Shown here in pieces: positions 43,001 to 58,000 of a stretch of DNA of 64,000 nucleotides. The stretch is from Dactylis glomerata (taxonomy: Eukaryota > Streptophyta > Magnoliopsida > Poales > Poaceae), in the NCBI GenBank assembly GCA_007115705.1, contig QXEO01000244.1, positions 367,486 to 431,485 of the forward strand, read 5' to 3'. Position numbers and translations under genes: made by a program. Below the pieces are notes generated by a model that was not told the DNA's origin, ran no database searches, and saw nothing but the letters and a program-made list of their open reading frames with translations. Each line of letters begins with the position of its first letter. The first letter of the stretch is position 1.

Positions 43001-46000
43001 ACCTTACAGCAGGAGATTTGCTGGAAATTAGTACCATACCCTGGCAGAAAACCCAACTGTGGGTTTTTCCTTGTGAAAATTTAAAAATGCTGCAGGGTAA
43101 TCACAGAAATAATCTATCACAATAGTCTATCTATTCTAATTTCAACAAATAACTGGTGCTAGGATGACCAAGAAAATAGATATGACTGATCTATATCTGT
43201 AACCACATAATAAGTACAGTTAGGTGTAACAATGTAAGTGGGACGGGCCAGCCACCAAAGCCCGCCTCCCATCCCGCCTACAGATCCCGTCTGTTTCGTT
43301 TGTTGGATCCCGATTTGCGCCACTGGGATTTATGCTACGTTCCCCTAATCCCGTGTGTATACCAACCTCTCATTAATCTCGTTCTCAACTGGCTGCTTTG
43401 GAGCCTGTAGTCTACTACTCTCCGCGCGCGGCCAACACGTTAACTGCATCTCCGGGCTAACTACTGGGTCCCATGGGACGTATATATCTCGCTTACCAGA
43501 ATCCCACTGATCCCCTTTCTCCCGATGGGTGGAATAAGCGGGAGGCGGACTATCCCGTGCCCGCACCACCTGCATCGTTAGTTAAGTGGGATACTTTGTC
43601 TCAACCATACGAAATTATTTATTCTACTCATAGTGATAAGCCCACTTCTAATGACTCATATATCAATTGCACAATTTATCCTAGTAATAACCAACTTTCC
43701 ACTTTCTGTTGATTATCTATGATTCCCATCCATGGATGCTTTCACGATGACATGTTAGATGTATGTGCAACATAATTTACACTTGTCAATATGAGCATTG
43801 CTGCATACATGCAGTTGCTAGTAAATCTAAAGCACAGGGAAAAACACAAGTACTTGTCTCGCCTAACCTCTCTTGTAATTGCTTCCAATAATGAGCTTAA
43901 AACTTGCAATGTTCCCTAGAAAAGCTATCGACAACCTTCTTTATTTTATCGTTCTGACCTTTAAGTTGGCTTACTGCCCATAACCACCTCAATATTTCAC
44001 CACAATTATAATGTATAGAATTTATCTTTTCATGCAAGAATGTAAAACATACCAATCAATTAGGCACAATTTTCTGCCCATAAGAATAAACTATTTGTTC
44101 TGTGATTTTAAAATGTTAAAGACATCAGTATCCCACATCAGCAATGTGCAAATGCCCACCGAATATTCATACTAGGTTGTGCAACTATCAACCTCTTTCT
44201 ATGGTTGGTTAGGAAAACACCAATAAGGAAGTTTCACATAACATAACTCGCATACCTGTCACAAGATGGGAGATTCTCATAAGGTATCCTCATTCTCAAG
44301 TCCGAGCATTGCAGTCTAATAAATCTTGCAACAGCTAACACAAAAGTAATGTACAGGCTCCATATGCTGAATTTGCTGAGTGTTTCACCAATAATGCCCT
44401 CTGAGCAGTAAAAGTACACATATACTGGTTAGCAGTAAACAAATAACAGCTAAATCAACTTTACTTTTACTATAAAACTGCAAACTTCTAAAATACTACC
44501 AAAATGCCCACACGATTAATATGGAACCAGTAAACATTACATTTTCACTAATTCTCAGGCAACACAGATTTTTAGAAAGTGCAATTTTAGTGTTTCCATA
44601 ATGAAATTTTCACAGCAATATAATTCTATTGAAGATATGATAAGTTGTTTCTTCATTTAGTTTTTGGTTTATATTTGGTAAATATAACCTAAATATTAGC
44701 ATTGTTTCTAGTTATGCCTCATTTTTTTTTTATACTACTATTTCATTTTATAATTTTTAGCCACTTATGAGGCTGCAGACTACAAACCTTAGCTAGTCTT
44801 GCCTACCAATTTTTTTTTGAGTGAAGTCTGATAAGAACGAATTGCAACATACAAATCTAGTAATATACCTATTGACCATGCAAATGAAAACTAAAACCGA
44901 AACAGGCGGACCATAGGCCTGAGCATTTCCCTTCTGGTGCGCATGTCTCACAGCTCTATCAGCTACAGATGGATGCAGCGAAACCAGACTTGTACGAGTC
45001 TGTCTCTTTATTAGTCATGTTGAGGCATCAGGCCAATTTTTAGTTTGCTGCATATTTTGGCTGCAAGGTTGGTTCTTCAAACCTCAGCAGCTTGAATATT
45101 TTGTCGCTGCAACAGTGGTGACAGAATTCAGGTGCCACATTTTCTATTTCAATCACAAAAACAGGGGAGGAAAGAGTGACTATTCAATTATATGTTGTTT
45201 CCTATCTAAGCAAAGCTGCTCTGTTGGTCTGACTGCAAGTAAGACTCTTTTGCACAGCCCAAGTTTGCCTCCTAGGTGGGTTATTTTTTTTGCAGTCTCA
45301 GTAGGTCCCATGTGTAAAGAGTGAACAGATGGTGAGTGAACTGATCAACAACTCAAATCTTTATAAGTAGAACAAATGCAGCAAGAGCAAATAAGTAATT
45401 TGAGATACATGATAGATACATACGAGGTGTCTCCTCAGACACGACAATTGCCATAGGACCATTCTGCCCATGACAACCAGCCAAATCTGATGGGTTTGTA
45501 TCGTAGAATGACCACCAAGGAGGAGTGCCATTATTTAAGAGCAGTTCACCACTTACTGAATCTATCTGCACTTATGAACAGATAAAAGTTATTTAGCTTC
45601 CATTCAGGAAAGGAAACAAGAAACAAAAGCTTACAGAAAATATTGCCTACCGATGACTCTAGCCGCCGCACTTCACCTGATCCTGTAACCCGGAAGTACC
45701 TAGGGTAAGCATCAGTTATCCTGAAGCTGTGCACAGATCCATTGAGCACTTGTTTAACATCATCTACACTAGGGCACTGCTCAACAGGTGATTCATACTT
45801 CACCAACTCCTTCCCTTTTGGTCTAGCTCTGAGAAAATCCCAATTTAAAATAAGTTCCATTGTTCCAATAAACATTTCTGTCTCCTCAAGGGATCGAACG
45901 AATCTGCTTTGGACTGGAGGAGGTACCAACCACATTGTAGATGCATCAGGTTGGCAACAGATTAGCTGAATGTCATCAACATTGTATGCCCCTAAGTAAT

Positions 46001-49000
46001 CTAGAGGATCAACATCATTATAGGCCTTCAAATACTTCCAAGGTATCTTTTCACAAGCAGTTGTTTGAAAAAAGGTTAACCTTCCACCAAGAGCCTTTAT
46101 GTCAATCTTAACACTTACATCAATGATGGGATTGGCAATATTTGTAGGATTACCACTGCTGTAAATCTGAAATATAATTTATACACAGAAATCAACTTTA
46201 GACCACCTGTGAGCTTATAAGAGTTGGTGCAGACACATGAAAAAATATTTGACAGATTGAGGCTAATTTTAACCATTTCCACTAAGACGAGAGGAGGGCA
46301 TCAATAATGGAAAGCATGACCAAGATATCCACGATCATACAATGTGTGTATATCAGATTTTCAGTATGCAGCATCAGATAGTTTACATTTACATATGGGA
46401 AAGCTGTTCTGAACCTTAGTTCAAAGTACTGAGTTTCATGCACCAACCAGTAGAACCAAAATTCTGAACTGATGGACAGGGTTGGGCAATCCACATATAT
46501 TTCCAACCCCCTCTCACTTATGGCTCGATAAGGCCTAAACATGGACAGAAGGAGGGCAAGCAGTTTTGTTCTTCAATAGCGAAAGCTGAGACTTAAACCC
46601 AAGACCTCTGCTCCAATACCATATTAAGTTCATGCCCCAGCCAAAAGAACCAAAAGTGCAAAGTGAGTGAAGCTTGGGCAATACACAGACACATAGTGGG
46701 GTAACCGCCGCAGAGACAGAGGGCATACAGCTCGATGGGAGGAACTTTGGACGAAAATGAGACCTTAGGCTTAATGAAAAGTAGGACAAATGCCTCGTTT
46801 AAAAATGGCTCATAGCAGATCCAGTATATGGATAAACCGAACTAAACAACTAAGGATAAGTTGCAATCCAACCCAAATCACTTATCTCTAACTAAATGAC
46901 TTGTATCTTAGACCATGAAACAAAGCCCACATGCTACATTAACGCACAGGAACAGTACATGACACAGTATCACAGTGCGCTGCTAAATGCTAATGTCGAG
47001 CCAACATCACATGCAAGCCAGTGTCAGTTGCTCCAAAAACCACAGTTATGAGTACAGACCAAGGGGAGGATCCACAGGCATGGTGCTAATTTGTAACTAG
47101 AAAAAGAATCACATGAGGCCGTGTATAACGGTGTACACATGCTAACTATATAGCCTAGGTAGGCATGCTAAAGAAAAGGTTACCAGACATGGAATACCTA
47201 ACATCAGAAGCCGTTACAGGGGAGGACAGATATGCTCAGGGGTGCACCTACACATAATGTCGCGTGAGGCACCCCCATGTTCTGATTGTGAAAAATATTA
47301 CAGTTCATGCCATTATGTGTGCAACTGCAACATTTCATACAAAAATACGACCGTTTCCTGGCATGCACGATGAAAAAAGAACTAGAACTAAGTGAACAAC
47401 GGTGCCGCTCATAGGGTTTACTCTCTTTTTCCTGCACATGTCACAACAGAGATATTTTGGAGAAAATTGTGCAGTCTCGCATGTTCTAGCAGACGCTTGC
47501 ACTCCTGAGCATCTACACTCGACAAAGATGCCTTAATTTCTTTCGTGCAAGTGAAGCACAGCACTTGTGCATATACAGTGAAGACTGAAGAGTTAGAAGA
47601 ACACAATAGTGTAACTATTCTGGAAAGGTATTGCATTCACGTACCAACATTGGAGCCCAAATAACACAAATAAGTACAAAGAATAGGCATATCCCACCAC
47701 AGAATTTTGTCATCTTTGTTTGCTTTTCGCCTTGTTGATGATTTGCCCTATTTAATATTGTGTCACATTTCACGAGGAACAAGCTTGCATATATGTCCTC
47801 CAACTGTGCAGAGGAACAAATTATCAGATGCCGAAATTTGTTCTATTGATATATCAGTGCAAAAGCTAAATACTCCCTCCGACCCATATTACTTGTCATC
47901 AGTATGGATGTATCTAGACACTAAAATTTGTCTAGACGATATTAGCGACAAGTAATATGGACGGAGGGAGTACGGAAAGTAGTGAACAGATACATTATTG
48001 TGCATAAATAATATCATCAACATTGTACATACGAAAAAGTTTATGTTCATCTTTATCGTACATCACATGCAAAAAAAAAAGAATGTAGGCAAAACTGCTA
48101 ATTTCAGATTTATTTCAGCCAGACAAAGTCTGCCTTCCATTCAAGGATTACGAGTCGACGAGTCGCAACTTGTCGCTGGGGTGGTGACAAGGAGACTAGT
48201 CGTGACTAGTCTCGACTAGTACTAGACTAGTCGATACGTACTAGAGCTTTAACTACTAAAAAATACTAAGCAACTAGTCTACTGATAGTAGTATATTAAC
48301 AAGTTGACAATATATTTTGATGGCATTGGGGAGGCAAGAGGAACCTGGTACTGTGACAATTGTGTCCAGTGGAGCACAGCCGTAAAGCAGAGAGATCATC
48401 AGGGCGAGGAGGAGAGGATCCCAGCAGCGTTCGACAAGGTGAGGGAGGCGCCGGCGCCGGCGGCGACCTGGCGGCGGCCAGGTGGGGTTAGGGTTTTCAC
48501 TCACGTGGGAGCCTTTTTGTTCCCAGGCAACTAACTTGTCGATCGACTCAAAATCATAGACTTGTCGTGAATAGTCAACGACTAGTCAACTTGTCGGCCG
48601 ACAACCTCAACTAGTCGAGTCGCTCCAGGTTGTCGACATCAAAATTGCGACAGGTAGACAAGTCGCGACTTGTCGAGCGACTCATAATCCTTGCTTCCAT
48701 TGAAACCTTAAATAAGAGCAATTGGGTGGGCAAGGAACGTTTGGACTAATTTTGTATTCTGAGACTACAAATAGGCTGGCTAATTGCCAAGCAGGGCTCT
48801 AAGTGCAAGTTACCAACTGATAGATGATCCAACAAAAACGAAAAATTAGTACCACTCGCAATAAGATATAATACCAAGTTGACTTGAGCACCTATATGCT
48901 AACAAATTTATGGCAGAATTAACCTCATGCTTGTGTAAACAGATCAAGAATATATATACATACCTTAAGCCAATCATACATTGTTAACGATGTTGTCGTA

Positions 49001-52000
49001 CAAGACCAATCAAGGACGCACCGAAGCTCATACAAGAACGGTAAAGCACGATATAGCCGGAAACCCAAGTAGTTTACTTGTGTTACTTTGGTAGTCAAAA
49101 ATTGTCGATACAAGTTACTTTTGTTAGGGATACCATATCTGATCTGCAAAGCCTGCAGTGCGAGGGAAATTGACTTTGTAAGGTAGATGGCACGTAGAAC
49201 AAATCCTCCAACATCCCTGTGGGCTAGCTCCATTCCCCAAGCATACTCAGTGACCGAGTACGTGAAGAGGATAAGATTAAAAATATAGAAAACAACTTTT
49301 CCCGTGGCAAATGACCATAAGTATATAATGCGGTCAACAACAATCAAGAAAAAGAGAATCTGCAAAATTAAAATAGCACGCATTAGAAATCTAAGCGCAG
49401 GAAAGTACAACAACGTTCAATTGCAATAATAACCACGTAACTGAAAGATGAGCTCACCATTAGGATGAAAACAAACTCTTTAGGGAATTGGTCTTCTAGC
49501 TGATAAACTTCCAAAAATGCACTCTTGTTTTTTAGAATAGATTGATAGAACATGACAACAAGAAAGAAAACTGCCATGTCAGCACCAAAATAATATGCAT
49601 AAAGATCTATCTCTCTTTTCCCACCACCAATCACTGAGACAATTGGGTAAGGGAAATTTATTTCTTCAAAAAGGCCTGCCTTTTGTGAGTCATGAATCTC
49701 CCTTTCTACATCAGCTGCCGGAGTAAGTGATTTATGCCATACTGCTGACTGGCATTCTATTGGAGCGGCATAAACAACTTCTAGTACAGCAAGAGCCATA
49801 CTAGAATTTTCTTTGCTACGCTCAATACTTTGAATCCGAACTCGGCTAGAAGAATGGCATGCCGAAGGTGAATTAGACTGACATCTTTCTTCATGAGCTG
49901 TCACAAGCACCTTATTTATTGCTGACTCTATCCTCTCCGGTTGGATTCCATCTTCTGGCCAATGGCTCACTTCCATTGTAATTTGTACAAAATATGGAGG
50001 AGATTCGGCTCCCTGTGTTAGTGACATCCAATATCTAGATAAGCCTCTCCCAATAATCCTTATAAGATTCATCACAGGCATGTGCATTCGTTTTAGCCTG
50101 TCTTTCCAGTTGTATGGTATATAATATTTCTCTTCAATGTCTATTCTTGCACTAAGAAAACTGAATTCTGTTACAGGAACCCATTCACCATCTTTTGCTG
50201 TGATTGAGCTCTGTAAGAGAGTAGATATATATACCAAAAACAGAGGTAATATGCTGACAACAAAGGATGACTTTATTTTATCGTCGGGGAAACCTAATCT
50301 CTGGAGAATAGGCAAATGTATATTCAAACCACAGTGTTGGATAATTATCTGATATATATACTGTGATAGAATGTTGAGCTCGGTGTAGATCAGGACAATG
50401 ACCCAAAACAAGTAACTTGGCCCATAGTTGACACAAAGAGCATACAAGAAAAGTGCTCCAAGGTAGACCATTGAGAGCAAACTAAAATTCCACAGAAAAA
50501 CGAGAACAAAACAGCAATAACAAACATAATCATAATTACTTCGCATCTGGTACCATATATACCGAAAGATCACACCAATTGGCATGTTTGCCGAGGATTC
50601 TGTTGCACTTCCCAAGTTATCTGAATGTGATTTCGGCAACTGACCATCTCGTGTTTCCCTCTGATTTTCTACTACATCATAAATGCTACCTTCTGCAAGA
50701 TGCCCGTTGGAGTGGGATTCTTCTGGATCGATGTTCAAGAAGCTCACAATGTTTGTAACTGCCTGGTTTCCAAATGACTGAACTTGTGAAACACCATCAC
50801 CGATTAATTGCACGGCGGATTTAAGTGGGTTTTCCCTAGGTTGTCTTCTTTCCTTCTCCTCTTTGAGTAAGTTAGGATGCAATTTCATATCACCCTCATC
50901 AAGCTCAATAATCTCAGGTGTTGAGCCAAGGGAGTTTCTAGCATTATCAGCCAGCATAAGTTCTTCACTTCTCCCCATGATTGGTGATTGCAGAGTGTCA
51001 GATGAGTCTGGGAACAATAAATCTGTCATGTTCTCCTTTGTATCCACTACAGAAAATTTGAACGACTGAGATGATTCCATGCTGCCAATCTTATCTTCCT
51101 CACTTGGTGAACCATTCTCATTATCTCTGTGCAACCTAGTAGCCCTCCTGCGCCGTAGGCCTTCATTGTGGGAAGCATTACTGATTGGGGTGAAGGAATT
51201 CATGGTATTAAGCTGACTTTGCAAATTGTACATCTCAGATTTCATCCTTTCTACTTGCATGTTACGTTGACGTTTTTGCTCCTCAGACCTGCGAAGATGC
51301 TGCAGCTGTTCAGTTTTCTTCAAAGCCTTTTTCTCCTGCTCACGGACCATTGCACCAATTTGCTCAGCTTCAAGGTACCTTGATACATAATCAAACTCGC
51401 CAGAACTAAAGATATATGATTGCACTGCCACCAATAAGAAGATCACTATCTCAACAAAAGCCGACCGTGATGTTATCTTAAAACCATAATCATACTTGTA
51501 GAATCCAATAATTTCATACAGGTAATCTATTTGATCACACTTGCCAGAGCTAAACTGCCCAACATAAGGAGATTGATATGCAAGTGACAAAACTATGAGA
51601 GCAAAATTATACATCCGTAGATACTTGAAAATCTTATTCTTCTTCTTCAGTATTTCAAGTCTCATTCGGAAGAAAACCAGAGCAAACCCGAGATAACCAA
51701 GGTGTAGAAAATCATACTCCAGAGTACCAGTAATAGCAATCAGTGCCAAAACTATATCCAATAAATGGCAGTAAGCATAAAGTCGTACATAATCCAGAAA
51801 TGTCCAGAAACTTTTTGTTTCCAATGAGAGGTCCCTCCAAACAAACACATTTTTCCTTTGGGACCGCATCTGACGATATGTATCCGAATCCGAGAAACCG
51901 GAGAAGTGGTCACAGCGTAGCTTGAATGAGGAAAAAATGAACACAACATAGTAGCTAACCAGCATTCGAGGATCATCAGCTATTAGCCCTACATCAAATT

Positions 52001-55000
52001 AAGTACATATATTTTGTAAATGATCTGGTTTAAGCTGAAAAATAATATAACATTGGATTGTAAAAGTTCCAAATATGACAGACATACCTAGCCAGCACTT
52101 TGAGCAATAGTCAAAGAAAATCCGTGAATTTTTCCAGCATTCATGGCAACGAACTTCAATATCATTGACACCCTGTAGCCAGAGCATTCCATCTTTCCAA
52201 AGGGCAAAATACTCGAGTATTAGAACAAAAGCAAAGAGAAACACAAAAAGGGGCCACAGTTTCTGGATTAGATCTCTGTTCATAAGAATACATGCGACAA
52301 GGCACACGATGTAAAACATCGATACAATATTTAGCAATGTAAAGCTTGCCAATAGTAACACAATCATGTTAATTTCCAGACCTCGCAGTTTAAAAAGATT
52401 CTCCATCCAGAATGTCATGTAGCTCTTAAATGTCGTCTTCTGGGTCTCAAATCTTTCTCTTTTGAGAGAGACAATCCTTTTCTTGTCCCACTTGTGGCTT
52501 TCTTTTGACATTCCCCACATCTTTGCAAATGAGTACCTTTTCTCCTCATCTGAGCCTTTAATCACATTGTGGACAGATTCTGATGCCTGGTAAGTGTTGC
52601 CTGAACTAAGGGATGAACTTGAGCTGCTACCCATAAGACCTTGGACTTTTGAAAACAACAAGGCAAACCTATTCGAGAAACGACTCCCCTCCCTACTGTT
52701 CATAGGACTGGCAGATTGGTCGGAAGAAATGAACAGCTGGCAAGGCTCTTCCCACTTACCCTTGTGTACTATAGATGTTGGCATCAAGTCCAACCAATGG
52801 AACACATTATACTGAATGGTGCAAGCCACAATCACCAAAACTTTTCCTCTAAGCCCATACTCAACACCCCAAAACCCAGAATCGTAATGTTTCAAACCTA
52901 GAAAGGCAGACAGTCCATGCAAGCGCTGACCAGGACACATCTGAGCAGGTTTGCATAACATTTGGAAGAGGTATTCAGTAACAGCAAGCAGACCAGTGTA
53001 GACTAGGTAAACCTTCGAAGGAATTCGGGAAACTTTTGGTAAGGCAGAGAACACAATGAGACCAACCAGATAAACTAGGCCAGAAAGACTGATTGATGAT
53101 AGGCAAGCATAGAACACACCAATTGATAATAACTTCTCACTGTGCCAAATTAGCAACCTTCTTAAGAACCCTAGAACACCAGATACAGAAGCATCAGAAA
53201 CACCAAAATTCTTGTCACTGTTTTGCCTTCTTTCATAACTGTAAAGTTGCATCACAATTAGAATAGCCAACGATTGCCAAACATTTTCCAACAGAGAGGC
53301 TTCAGGGTCAAATCCAAGATCAGGGTATAGTTTAACCAACTTTGAGACCAAGCGTGCAAAGTGCGGAGAAATACTCAGGCTGTACGTGAAGATAAACACC
53401 AGAGCAGCATATACTTTCAATGGAAACCAAAGTCGTCTCTTTGTCTTTTCAACGAGCTGCCTTCCGATTATCCAAAGTAGAAGGAAGAAAAGGTAACCAA
53501 ATGATATATAATTGGGAGTCACCAAGTATAGAGTCAAGAGAATTGTGAGAAAAGCCACATAAGTTCCATATGAGCGATAGACAGAGAGAAATTTTTGGCC
53601 AATCTTACTGAGATATGATGCAATCTTTTTTTCTGCAAACAGAAAATAGATGTTGGCATAGTAAATATATATTCAGTCAATAACTCATGTTTAGCAATGG
53701 AGTGGATATCTGGAGTCATCATAGTAGCCAAGTTTCAGATTTTCTACTAAGCAAATAAATAGAAATTTCTAGCGTCCCTTTAGGGCTGTCAAAAAAGTTC
53801 GGGCTCGTCAAACTGTTTGAGTTTGACTCGTTACAGGCTCGGCTCGTACTCGGCTCGAAGGCTTAAAAGCCAAGCTCAAACCTGGGACGAAGCTCGCGAG
53901 CTCTTTGTTCGAGCTCGAACAGTTCGACGGAAGTTCACCAGGGCGTACGTAGTGGTTGCATGCAGTCCAGCTAACGTGTAACGGGTACTCAACAAGCTTA
54001 GCCCAATTAGCTTAAGGGGAAAATAATATAACCACGGGTAGTCATGCATTCACGCATGCGTGGCACACTTTATTGTGTCTAGACTGCATGGGCCCACTTA
54101 AGTTTTTGAAGTGACGGCCCATCAACGCTAACATCCTGGCAGTACGCAGCAGATGTTTTTAGTACCACCTCGTTAACGTAGAAGAGATAAGGCTGACCCA
54201 CTGGCTATAAATATAGGATGCTGTGAGCAGAAACAGCACGAAGAATCGCACTTGTACCATTCTTCAGCATTAGTGTGTGCATGCATGCACAGGCGAATGA
54301 AATAAAGAATAAGAGGCTCGTTTAGCTAGTCCAGGCTTCAGTGAGCCGAGCCTGAGCTTAAATCCAAGCTCGCGAGCCGAGCCCAAGCTGGAATATATGC
54401 TCGTGGGATCAAACGAGCTCGAGCCGAGCTGACTGGTATTCGCTCGAGTTTGGCTCGTTGACACCCCTACGTCCCTTGACGAAATTTGGCATACCATGAA
54501 TCAGCTCATAAAAGATCAAAGAAGCAAAGTAATCCTGCATTAGCCAATATCCCCATGCAGCTCATTTTCAGCAAAAATATTAGCCCTGCACCTAATAAAC
54601 AATTTTTTTTATTTGGCAGCAGGAAAGAGCTCTTGCCATGTATGGCTAAATGAAGAAGGATGGCATCTGAGAAATATAAATACTTGTAGCATTATTAAGC
54701 ATGCAATAGTTCATGTTCCATTTCATGTAACACGTAAAAGCAGTGCCAAACAAGATATTGTTAGCTGACAAGATCATACCATGTGAATTGCGGCTAACTT
54801 GACCCTCTCGTGAATTTTGTGAGGTATAAACTGACAGGAGTACTGACTTATTCAGACCAGCCTTTAGGATACTGAACCCAACAGGTGGACAAGGTGTATG
54901 CCGAAGAACAGCAGAGAGAGCAAAAAGCATTTTAAAACCATGGCTGTGGACAGCACAGAAGCATATAATTGAGCCAATCTCCATTAAGTCTTTTGTTTTA

Positions 55001-58000
55001 GCATTACTTGAGAGGCCTGCAAAACATATAAAAAGGAAGGTGCTTTCATTTTGAATTCAAGAAGCCTATTCCGATATGTCAATCTGTACTTCCACTGTTC
55101 AGAACTCACTAAATTGCGCATACATCACATAACTAGAACAGGAGAAATAACAAATCGTTTGACCGGGAACTCAACCAAACAAAGAACGCACCGTCTATAT
55201 AAGCCAAAATAACCTATACAACAACAGCAGTTTCATACCGGGTATTTATTTGCTCACATGTATAAAATGATGAGTTCTGTCAATACTAAGAATAGAAACT
55301 TGTGATTTTAACCATAAAATTGTACACTGTGAAATTTCCATCCATTCAAACATGTGATGATAGCAACTCCAGCATCTACTTTGAGGTTCAGCTAATCTGG
55401 CACATGATGGCCCGAACTCGACTAGAGTGTCGACTTGGCGGGGAGGGCGCTGTGGAGAAGAAGGGGAAGCAAAGGACTCACACAGAGGATATGGTTTGCC
55501 ACATTTTTCTTATTCCTCAGTCTCCCTCTAAATAGGGCCTGGATGATAACAAAGTCAAAAGCTAACGTCCCATCGGAGTGACGAGTCGACTTACGGCGCC
55601 AACCACTGTATATGACGTCTACCACGTCCTAGTCTACCTAACCTGTACATGCCATGCCCTTACAGGAGTTGACGTACTACATGGGTCGAGCCGACTCGCT
55701 CACAACCTGGACTCAAACTGTCGACTGTGAGTCGGCATTCCCAGAATACAACATATTCCAACAATCACTTGTTATGTGTAGGAATATAGGATTATCAGAT
55801 ATAGAGATATATGGAAGTTATTTAAATAGGAAAGAGATAATTTAGAGTTAAGAGATCGGATCTGTATCCTTTAGATTATTACTTAGGGGCCAAGTCAGTC
55901 CTCCTATATAAGGGACATCAGATGTATCAATTAAGAATCAATCAAGAAGAATACTGTCGTTACTTTTATCTACTTTTCAGTAATTAGGGTTTAGTTTCTT
56001 CCAATTGGTATCAGAGCTACCTACGATGGCAGGCAAAGAAATCAAGATCGAGGTTGTGGAGCAGATCAAAATCATCGCAAAGCAGTTGGAGAATCTCAGG
56101 CGCCAACATGAGGAGGACCAGGTGCTCCTTGCTGGGATGGTGCAGCGCTTGACGGCGCTCGAGCAACGGCTGTCAGCCCTGCCCCCGCCACCAGATTCCA
56201 CTGATGCAGCAGCCACCCACGATGCCACCTCCATGCCCCTCGCCAACAGCACCTCCGGTGCCCCCTTCTCCAGTGGGGGAATTGCCATAACCGCCAACGG
56301 TGGACCTCTGGCCACGGGGCAGATTGGCCACCTCCACCACTACGCTATCTCTTTCTTACCTTCCGCCAACAACAAGCAGTTGAGCCTCTTCGCACACCCA
56401 CCTTACAGCACAAATCCAACCCCAAATCCCTCCCCAATTCTGCACCCCACCTACCGACAACTGCTGCCGCTAACACCATCACCAGAAGGGCTGCAGCCTG
56501 AAGCAGTGGAAGTAGAGAAACTAGGAGGAGCGGAAGTAGTGCCATCTCCAGCAGCAGGGTCAGAATTAGTCAAGAAAAGACATGTTTTGCTACACCCACA
56601 AAGGGAGGAAGTTGTCTTCAGCACACCTTGGAGCTGGCGTTACACTTCCTCAATGTGGGGCTACCTTGGGCGGCAACCGTGGCCACCGCCTGAGCAGCTC
56701 GAGGGCGAGCTGCTTGTCAAGGGGTCGGTAGTGTTATGTGTAGGAATATAGGATTATCAGATATAGAGATATACGGAAGTTATTTAAATAGGAAAGAGAT
56801 AATTTAGAGTTAAGAGATCGGATCTGTATCCTTTAGGTTATTACTTAGGGGCCAAGTCAGTCCTCCTATATAAGGGACATCAGATGTATCAATTAAGAAT
56901 CAATCAAGAAGAATACTGTCGTTACTTTTATCTACTTTTCAGTAATTAGGGTTTAGTTTCTTCCATCACTCCCTAGACTTGAGTTCTGGTGACACCTCCA
57001 CCATGCCAATCTAGCGCAGCTCCATGAGGCAGACTCGACCAAGTGGCTTGGTCAGCATGTCAGCAAGCTGATGTTCGGTTCAAACGAACTACAGCTCGAT
57101 CTTCTTCATTTCCACACGTACATAGACTCCGACTAGGAGCCAAGTTGGCAAAGCACCTCACGCGTACATGTCGTGCTCTGATTCACACTGTGCGAAGCCG
57201 AGCTTGACAAGGTATGCATCGAGCTTGGCGAGGCATGCATCGAGCTTGATGTTCCCTGCCCTTGGCACCTGCTTGAGGCCGTAGAGCGCCTTCTTGAGTT
57301 GGAGCACCAGTTGCTCCTTCCCGCTGCAGCAAAGCTGGCCTTCTTGAGTCGGAGCACCAGTTGCTCCTTCTTGCTGCAGCGAAGCTGGGTGGCTGCTCCA
57401 CATACACCTCTTCCTCCAACTCGCCGTTGAGGAAGGCCCACTTGACGTCCATGTGGTGGACGTTCCACCCTACACTTGCGGCGAGTGCCAGCAGGAGCCG
57501 ACTCGAGTCGGGCCACAGGAGCGAAGACTTACGTAGTTGATCCTGTGCTGTTGCATGTAATCGTTCGCCACGAGAGTAGCATTGTGCTTAAGAGCATCTC
57601 TAGCAGTGACCGTAAAAACGTGAACCATAAAACCCGAGTACAGGCCCCCGTATTCGGGTTTTATGGTCCCGAAAGTCGCGGCGCAAATCAGTGACCGCAA
57701 ACAAAACCATAAACTGGGATTTGCGGTTACTGATCTGCGCCGCGACACAAACCGAACCCATAAAACTATGAAATCTAGGGTTTTGCACATATGAAGATTT
57801 CGCATGTATGAATGATATAATTAAATAAAAAGAAAACAAATAGAATAAGTATCCAAATTATTACAACAATAGTTCAAATCAAATTACAACAATAGTTTCA
57901 ATCAAATTACAATAATAATTTAAAACAAATGTTGAATGGTTCCGAATGCACATGAATGTCTCAACAATAGGAAATCAAATGAATGAATAATGAAATGAGG

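Noticed and set aside
44234..44255. PIEZO ending with a few codons after CDR (ASYVM) at 44,234
   Set aside because: A GT donor lies exactly after CDR(AG), and the conserved C-terminal exon with matching phase is found at 39,958-40,093, so those codons are intron read-through.
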